Shown: one piece after another, positions 1 through 4,880 of the stretch
How the letters are laid out: every line of letters begins with the position of its first letter
Position numbering within the stretch: position 1 is the first letter of the stretch
From: an uncultured Clostridia bacterium
Lineage (GTDB): Bacteria > Bacillota > Clostridia > TANB77 > CAG-508
Length of the DNA: 6,648 nucleotides
Assembly: GCA_947631315.1 (NCBI GenBank)
Contig: CANRLA010000076.1
Location: forward strand, 1-6,648
Reading direction: 5' to 3'
Position numbers and translations under genes: made by a program
The notes under the pieces: generated by a model
Told to the model about the DNA's origin: nothing
What the model saw: only the letters and a program-made list of their open reading frames with translations
The model's database searches: none

Positions 1-25
1 AAAAAAGTGAAAGGAAAAAATTAAA

Positions 26-673
26 ATGAATAATAAATATGATGTGTTTATACGATTATTAAATTTCAAAATAGATAGATATAATGCTGAGAAGATATTT
101 AAAGATTTTATATCGTTATTTGCAATCAGTTTGAGCAATAAAGTTTATTATAATAAAAAAAATAATGACATATATCAGAGGATATATGAAAGTTATAAAA
201 AGGAGGAACAATTTATTTTCTATGCACTGTCAACAGAACTAACTAGATTGTTTTGTAGTCAAAAAGAACCATACGATATATTAGGAGACATTTATCAGAA
301 GATTACAAATAAAAATTATTTAAAAGTAATAAATAATAACATTATGCAAGAAATAGGAAATAAATTACAAGGCATTATTAATATAAATAAGAAAAATAAT
401 AATGGAAGAATGATAGAAGTAAATTGCGGAAGCGGTGCAATGATTTTAGCATATGCAAGTATATTAAAAATGTTTAAACTAGATTATAGAATTGATTTAG
501 AAGTAACAGCTATTGATACAGATTTAATTAATGTATTTATGACATATATTCAGCTATATTTTTATGATATATCAGGTGTTGTAATATTATTAGATGAAAT
601 TACCAACAAGGAAATAATGAGATTATATACTCCATCATATGAAGAAAGTTTAGAAAATAGTATGGTTGCTTAA
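26..673 (+). CDS. Short N-6 DNA methylase-like protein lacking the catalytic motif
   Basis: The 215-residue product looks like the SAM-binding half of an N-6 adenine DNA methylase. Residues 1-110 are mostly helical and charged. A motif-I-like loop follows at 130-137 (IEVNCGSG, compare D-x-x-C-G-S-G). A second acidic element, AIDTD at 162-166, sits where the ribose-contacting acidic residue of Rossmann methylases is expected. The segment QLYFYDISGVVIL (176-188) and the late YTP (201-203) resemble, from memory, small methylase-like proteins of plasmids and integrative elements. The protein ends before any D/N-PP-Y/F motif IV, so methyl transfer is doubtful. It may be a natural short family, a SAM-binding regulator, or a subunit needing a partner. 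The ATG at 26 follows AAAGGA (10-15). An inverted repeat lies just downstream, and the ArdC-like gene comes next. Coding status is firm; function is moderately supported. Confidence 0.62.
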   Translation: MNNKYDVFIRLLNFKIDRYNAEKIFKDFISLFAISLSNKVYYNKKNNDIYQRIYESYKKEEQFIFYALSTELTRLFCSQKEPYDILGDIYQKITNKNYLKVINNNIMQEIGNKLQGIININKKNNNGRMIEVNCGSGAMILAYASILKMFKLDYRIDLEVTAIDTDLINVFMTYIQLYFYDISGVVILLDEITNKEIMRLYTPSYEESLENSMVA

Positions 674-693
674 ATAAATATATATGATTATTC

Positions 694-730
694 TTAACAA
701 GGAAAAAATACTTTCCTTGTTAATTATTTT
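694..730 (+). terminator. Hairpin with weak T-tail after the methylase-like gene
   Basis: A perfect 12-bp inverted repeat (694-705 with 712-723, arms TTAACAAGGAAA and TTTCCTTGTTAA) encloses a 6-base loop. It is followed by TTATTTT at 724-730. The arms are AT-rich and the T-tract is interrupted, so termination would be partial at best. It lies in the 78-base gap before the ArdC-like gene, just ahead of that gene's ribosome-binding site (GAAAGG, 735-740). A role in mRNA processing or stability of the downstream message is equally possible. The reverse strand has no T-run on the other side, so it reads as a + strand signal. Confidence 0.6.
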
Positions 731-751
731 ATAAGAAAGGTTAAATTAAAA

Positions 752-1609
752 ATGGAAGAAAAAAGAAAAATAAGTGCATATGAAAAATTGATAGAAGGTA
801 TAAATGAAATTATAAACACAGGAAAATATGAGCAATTTTTAAAATTCATAAAGAAATTTCATAAATATAGTTTTAATAATAGAATACTTATTTTTAGTCA
901 AAAACCTGATGCTACAAGAATTGCTGGATACTGTACTTGGAAAGAACTGGGCAGAGGAGTAAAATCTAATCCTACAAAAATATTTATTTTAAGGCCAATT
1001 AAGTATCAGATGAAGAAAAGTAATAAGGAAAAGTTAGAAAGTATTGAAGAAAGGGATAATGAAGAAGAAATAAAATTATTAACTGGTTTTAAATGGACTA
1101 TAGTTTATGATATTAGTGATACTTATGTAATAGATGAAAAAAAGGCAACAAATACATTTGAAGACACAAAATTAAATTCTAATAATAGCCAAGAACTATA
1201 TAATATATTATACCAAATAAGCCCTGTAGATGTTTTCATAGAAAATATATATAATGGTAGTGATGGATATTATAGTAAGAGTTCTAAAAAGATAGTCATA
1301 TCATCTAGTCTATCATTAGATGATAGAACAGCTACATTAATACATGAAATAACACATGCATTATATGACGATTTTGATTACTCGAAGGAAAGAAATCTAA
1401 GTGAGATGTTTGTTGAATCCGTTGCATATATAACAGCAGACTATTTTGGATTAGATACTAGTAAATGTAGTTTCCCATATATTACAAGTTGGAGTGAAGG
1501 AGATACTAAAAAATTAATAAAACTTGGAAATAAGATAGAAGAAACTTCTAATAAATTAATAGATAAAATAGAAGAACAAATATTAAAAGACAAAGAGAAA
1601 GTTGCATAA
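752..1609 (+). CDS. ArdC-like antirestriction protein with zinc metalloprotease domain
   Basis: The 285-residue product has the two-part layout of ArdC antirestriction proteins: an N-terminal ssDNA-binding-type domain and a C-terminal zincin-like domain. Such proteins protect incoming plasmid DNA from host restriction in the recipient. The N-terminal hallmark runs from Y39 to P82: YSFNNRILIFSQ, then PDATRIAGY, TWKELGR and the IFILRP strand. YDISDT (119-124) matches the family's usual FD-x-S-x-T stretch. A charged insert lies at about 90-108. The C-terminal domain carries HEITH (198-202) and a downstream E222 in E-S-V-A-Y, together a plausible complete zinc site. Y243 to D251 (YITSWSEGD) and the helical tail are also typical. 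Length is usual for a stand-alone ArdC. The start ATG follows GAAAGG (735-740) at 11 bases, a little long. The next gene begins 32 bases on with no hairpin between, suggesting co-transcription. The closest alternative is an ImmA/IrrE-type peptidase, but the N-terminal domain argues for ArdC. Confidence 0.87.
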   Translation: MEEKRKISAYEKLIEGINEIINTGKYEQFLKFIKKFHKYSFNNRILIFSQKPDATRIAGYCTWKELGRGVKSNPTKIFILRPIKYQMKKSNKEKLESIEERDNEEEIKLLTGFKWTIVYDISDTYVIDEKKATNTFEDTKLNSNNSQELYNILYQISPVDVFIENIYNGSDGYYSKSSKKIVISSSLSLDDRTATLIHEITHALYDDFDYSKERNLSEMFVESVAYITADYFGLDTSKCSFPYITSWSEGDTKKLIKLGNKIEETSNKLIDKIEEQILKDKEKVA

Positions 1610-1627
1610 ATTAAAAATATTTATAAA

Positions 1628-1633
1628 GAGGTG
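1628..1633 (+). promoter_or_regulatory. Ribosome-binding site that decides the primase-like gene's start
   Basis: GAGGTG sits 8 bases before the ATG at 1642. The in-frame TTG at 1636 lies only 2 bases from this site, too close for initiation, so the ATG is preferred and the protein loses two residues relative to the longest reading frame. Confidence 0.75.
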
Positions 1634-1641
1634 AATTGACA

Positions 1642-2721
1642 ATGAAAAATTATAATGTGTTTGAATGTGTTAATATTACAAACGTTATCAATCAATTACA
1701 TATAAAAAAAATAAATCAAATAGGCTATAATATTTATGCAGTTTGTCCATTTTGTCAGTCTTCAAATGAAAAAAAAGGATATTTAAAGATAAATACTTTA
1801 AAAAATGTGTATGTATGCAAACAATGTGAATCTAGTGGAAGTTCAATAGATTTATATGCAAATGTAAATTTTATCACTACTAAGGCAGCATATAAAATGT
1901 TATTAAGAAAAAAGCCTATATTAGATAATATTTCATATACATATAACAATCCAATTAAAGATGAATATTATAGAGATCTTGTTTATAGAAGTTTTTTAGA
2001 AAAATTACAACTAAATGATTTTCATTGTAAAAAATTAAAAGATATGAAATTTACAGATGAATATATTAGAGATAACTTATTTAAAAGTATTGAAGTAAAT
2101 AATAATAAAAAGAAATTAATTTGCATGGAATTACAAAAAGAAGGTTTTAAATTAGAAGGCATACCAGGATTTTTTCAAGATACAGATTTTAAATGGAACT
2201 ATAAATCACATAAAGGAATTTTTATCCCTGTTGTACTAGATGGAAAAATACAAGGGCTAAGGATTTTACTAGATGAAAAATATGATTTAGATACAAAAAA
2301 TATATGGTTTTCTAGTAATAATGAATATAATGGGACAAAAGCAACTAATTGGGCAATGGTTTTAAAAGATAAAAATATAAATTGGATTGATACATATAAT
2401 TCAAATAATAAAAAAAGTATTATTATTGCTACAGAAATGATATTAGCACATAAGTTATTTAATAATACGAATAAAATAGTTATTGGAATCCCAAATAATA
2501 TTGATAAGGATTGGATATTAAACATTACAAAAAAGATGAATGTATCAGAAGTTTTTTTATACGCAGATCAATATACATTATTACATACAAGTACATTAAT
2601 GTATAAAAATATAATAAAAGTATTAGAGGATAATAACATAAAAGTAGACTTTAGAGTTGCATTAACTGAAAACGATATAGGAAGTGATTTAAAACAACAA
2701 AATAATAAAAAAATAGCATAA
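1642..2721 (+). CDS. Primase-like protein: zinc ribbon plus degenerate Toprim-like domain
   Basis: The 359-residue protein resembles the primase-like proteins of plasmids and integrative elements. At the N-terminus a zinc ribbon is formed by C35-P-F-C38 and C59-K-Q-C62, followed by GSSIDLYA (66-73), the position of the G-D-x-I-x-F stretch in CHC2 zinc fingers. The second ligand is Cys rather than the CPFH histidine of DnaG. The middle region (about 75-185) is charged and not recognised. GIFIPVVLDGKIQGLRI (192-208) followed by W222-F-S-S and G231 matches the G-x-x-I-P-...-G-x-I-x-G-x-x-x-R and W-x-S-S pattern seen before the Toprim core in mobile-element primases. The core itself looks worn: E265 (IIIATEM) may be the Toprim glutamate, but the usual D-x-D is D309-Q-Y. 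Catalysis is therefore uncertain, and a DNA-binding or helper role is possible. It probably shares a message with the upstream ArdC-like gene, and a terminator overlaps its stop codon. Confidence 0.75.
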   Translation: MKNYNVFECVNITNVINQLHIKKINQIGYNIYAVCPFCQSSNEKKGYLKINTLKNVYVCKQCESSGSSIDLYANVNFITTKAAYKMLLRKKPILDNISYTYNNPIKDEYYRDLVYRSFLEKLQLNDFHCKKLKDMKFTDEYIRDNLFKSIEVNNNKKKLICMELQKEGFKLEGIPGFFQDTDFKWNYKSHKGIFIPVVLDGKIQGLRILLDEKYDLDTKNIWFSSNNEYNGTKATNWAMVLKDKNINWIDTYNSNNKKSIIIATEMILAHKLFNNTNKIVIGIPNNIDKDWILNITKKMNVSEVFLYADQYTLLHTSTLMYKNIIKVLEDNNIKVDFRVALTENDIGSDLKQQNNKKIA

Positions 2722-2751
2722 GAGATGGAATTTAAGTTTCATCTCTTTTTT
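2721..2751 (+). terminator. Intrinsic terminator overlapping the stop codon of the primase-like gene
   Basis: A 10-bp stem (2721-2730 with 2737-2746, AGAGATGGAA against TTTCATCTCT, one G-T pair) has a 6-base loop and runs into TTTTTT (2746-2751). The last base of the TAA stop is the first base of the stem. This is the best intrinsic terminator in the window. Only 17 bases separate its T-run from the next start codon, so transcription of the following gene must read through it or come from a promoter inside the primase-like gene. Confidence 0.82.
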
Positions 2752-2754
2752 GAA

Positions 2755-2761
2755 AGGAAGG
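2755..2761 (+). promoter_or_regulatory. Ribosome-binding site supporting a GTG start
   Basis: AGGAAGG lies 7 bases before the GTG at 2769. The nearby ATG at 2773 is in another frame and meets a stop within three codons, so the GTG is the only sensible start for the long frame. Confidence 0.75.
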
Positions 2762-2768
2762 AAAAATA

Positions 2769-4880
2769 GTGAATGAAAAAATAGAAAAAAGTGGATATAA
2801 AGTATATGAAAAATCAATTAATATAAGACTATTTAATGAAATTATTGCATTTATTGCTAACACAAGAAGTAATAAGGGAACAGATGAAATTTTATTTGAA
2901 ATAAAAGAGAAATGTATTTGGTATGATGGTGTTTATGGATTAAATATTCAAGAAAAATATAAATTTGAATATTTAGGTGAGCTATTAGAAAGATATGAAG
3001 AAAGATTTTGCAATAAAATTGAAGATATTAGAGCTATCGCATTGGCTATAGGGTATGGAAATAAATTGATAGAAGATAATATGATAATTGGAACACAATT
3101 AATTGATTTTTTAAGAAAAATAGAAAATCTTGCAAAAGAAGATATTTATTTGCAAGGAGCTTTATATTTATTTGATAATAAAAAATATAATTTGTATTAT
3201 GAGCAATTTTTGAATAGAAAATATGGCAAAACAGAAGATATAATCTTTATTTTGTCTATTTTTTATGATACGAAGGATACTATATTAAAAAATCATAGAA
3301 ATGAAATTGTATCATTGCTAGGCAAACAAAAAAGTATATCGGTTATAGGAAACATTGGAGTATATGCATGGATTATTAGGACATTATATAAATTAATAAA
3401 TAATGATAGAAAAAAAGATATTTCTTTATTGAAAGCAATAATAAAAGTTCCTACTGGATTCCAAAAAGAAGAAACTAATATATATAAAGAACTTATACAA
3501 AATGGATATAGTAAGAATGAGATAGCGTATTTGAATTACTTAATATTATCATTTCAAACTGTTCCAAAAGCTATTGCAAAAGACGATTCATTAGTAGCTG
3601 AAAAAATAGCAGTTAATTTTTGTGAAGTATTTATAAATAGTATAGATACGCATGATGAAGATGTTTACATTATAATAAAAAATGTTTTACAAAAATATAG
3701 AATATTTAATATTAAATGTTATGGTTGTGAAAAAATAAAACAGGCTTTACTATATAAAAAAATCAATATTGTAAATCCTATTACATTTATAAAACTTTAT
3801 GGCGAATTTGATAATAATTTATTTTCATTTGATATTTTTGATAAAAAATGGGATATTGTGGTATCAAAATGTGATGAGGATACTTATAAAGAAATAGTAG
3901 ATAAATTTATATATTTTAAAGTTGATTATAAAGAAAAAATAAAAAAATGTATCGAAAAATATAATAGTTTAACAGGAAAGAATTATATTGAATCTTTTTA
4001 TAAAAGAAAATATGCTAGACAAGATATATTTGACAAGTTAGTAGACAAAAATGTGATAATTTTAAAAGATATATTTAAAAATATAGAAAAAGAAAAAAAT
4101 TTTGAATCAAATCATTTAGAAAGCTACATAAGAAAAATTCAAAAAAAACCTGCATTAGATTTTCTTAAATATTTAATAAGAAGTCGTCAATATAGTCTTG
4201 AACAAATTGATAGTATGGGGTTTGATATATATTATAGTTTATTAAACATATATCGTTATCCAGGAGCAGAACTAAATATTGATAGAAAATTTATGAACAA
4301 TAAAGATAAAAAGTTTTTATTTAATTGTCTAGAACAATTTATATTCTATGAAAAACCAACAAAATATTTCGATTTTTTAGAGGCTGCATTAAAATATAAA
4401 AATATAAAAAAGATTTTGCCAAAAAATGAACTTACTAAAATATACAAGCAGTTGTGTGAGATAAATCCAAAAACTTATAAAAAAGAGTGGTTACAAGAAA
4501 AATTTTTAACAACGGAAGAAGTAGAAGAAATCAGAAAACAAATAATAATAGAAAAGGAATGTAAAAAAGTACAGGAAATAATAGAACAAGAACATAAATT
4601 AGAAGAAAAATTTAAAAGAATAGATAAAAATAATTTTAAGAATCTCTACAATTTTTGTGATGTGTTGGATATATCTTTTGAAAAACAATTGTCTATGAAA
4701 ATAGTAAAAGAATACTTATATATGAATATAATGAACTTTAACATAGACAATAAACAAATGATTTATTTAATGGAATTATTGCAGATTTTCTTAGAAGATA
4801 ATGAAATGACAATAAATGAAGTTATGCAGATATTGAATAAATATGTAGGAGGAAAAGAAAATGAATACAAGTTTAATTAA
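2769..4880 (+). CDS. Large helical protein of unknown function (703 residues)
   Basis: I do not recognise this protein with confidence. The long uninterrupted frame, GTG start with AGGAAGG at 7 bases, and codon use like its neighbours make it a real gene. The composition (rich in K, E, I, L, N and Y; few G and P) and the amphipathic spacing suggest an almost entirely alpha-helical, possibly solenoid-like, cytoplasmic protein. No signal peptide or convincing membrane segment is visible. There is no Walker A, HExxH, DDE or nuclease motif. One C-x2-C pair (C317, C320) has no partner pair, so a zinc site is unlikely. A highly charged stretch at 583-618, from EEVEEIRKQ to KFKRI, looks like a coiled coil or single long helix and separates a C-terminal helical domain of about 85 residues. 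The next gene starts inside its last 20 bases, so the two products are probably made together. A scaffold or an element-specific DNA-processing partner would fit, but that is guesswork. Confidence 0.88.
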   Translation: MNEKIEKSGYKVYEKSINIRLFNEIIAFIANTRSNKGTDEILFEIKEKCIWYDGVYGLNIQEKYKFEYLGELLERYEERFCNKIEDIRAIALAIGYGNKLIEDNMIIGTQLIDFLRKIENLAKEDIYLQGALYLFDNKKYNLYYEQFLNRKYGKTEDIIFILSIFYDTKDTILKNHRNEIVSLLGKQKSISVIGNIGVYAWIIRTLYKLINNDRKKDISLLKAIIKVPTGFQKEETNIYKELIQNGYSKNEIAYLNYLILSFQTVPKAIAKDDSLVAEKIAVNFCEVFINSIDTHDEDVYIIIKNVLQKYRIFNIKCYGCEKIKQALLYKKINIVNPITFIKLYGEFDNNLFSFDIFDKKWDIVVSKCDEDTYKEIVDKFIYFKVDYKEKIKKCIEKYNSLTGKNYIESFYKRKYARQDIFDKLVDKNVIILKDIFKNIEKEKNFESNHLESYIRKIQKKPALDFLKYLIRSRQYSLEQIDSMGFDIYYSLLNIYRYPGAELNIDRKFMNNKDKKFLFNCLEQFIFYEKPTKYFDFLEAALKYKNIKKILPKNELTKIYKQLCEINPKTYKKEWLQEKFLTTEEVEEIRKQIIIEKECKKVQEIIEQEHKLEEKFKRIDKNNFKNLYNFCDVLDISFEKQLSMKIVKEYLYMNIMNFNIDNKQMIYLMELLQIFLEDNEMTINEVMQILNKYVGGKENEYKFN
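4847..4852 (+). promoter_or_regulatory. Strong Shine-Dalgarno inside the end of gene 4
   Basis: A perfect AGGAGG, the strongest ribosome-binding site placed before a gene in this window, lies 8 bases before the ATG at 4861. It sits inside the coding sequence of the 703-residue protein (codons for V-G-G-K near its C-terminus). Ribosomes finishing the upstream gene at 4880 could restart here, so translational coupling is likely. Confidence 0.8.

Noticed and set aside
201..206. AGGAGG inside the methylase-like gene as an internal ribosome-binding site
   Set aside because: The nearest ATG (222) is 15 bases away, out of frame, and runs into a stop after six codons. The bases simply encode Lys-Glu-Glu.
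1636..1641. TTG start, two codons upstream of the ATG at 1642
   Set aside because: It would leave only 2 bases between the GAGGTG ribosome-binding site and the start codon; the ATG has a normal 8-base spacing.
1636..1656. Perfect TTGACA (1636-1641) followed by perfect TATAAT (1651-1656), a possible sigma-A promoter
   Set aside because: The spacing is only 9 bases instead of about 17, and the pair straddles the start codon of the primase-like gene, so it is not a usable promoter.
1704..1776. Two runs of eight A (1704-1711 and 1769-1776) near the first cysteine pair, as phase-variation or slippage sites; similar runs at 155-162 and 4141-4148
   Set aside because: Runs of this length are common in Lys/Asn-rich genes of such AT-rich DNA, all frames are intact, and nothing indicates variation.
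1755..1949. Minus-strand open frame of 64 codons inside the primase-like gene
   Set aside because: It lies wholly opposite a well-supported gene that encodes the zinc ribbon, and its product has the hydrophobic composition typical of antisense AT-rich frames.
2199..2525. Minus-strand open frame of 108 codons with hydrophobic stretches resembling a membrane protein
   Set aside because: It is antisense to the conserved pre-Toprim and Toprim-like part of the primase-like gene. The reverse complement of Lys/Asn/Asp-rich coding DNA naturally reads as Phe/Leu/Ile-rich.
2610..2615. TATAAT in the 3' part of the primase-like gene, a possible internal promoter for the helical pair
   Set aside because: No reasonable -35 element lies 16-18 bases upstream. 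Such hexamers are expected by chance in DNA this AT-rich.
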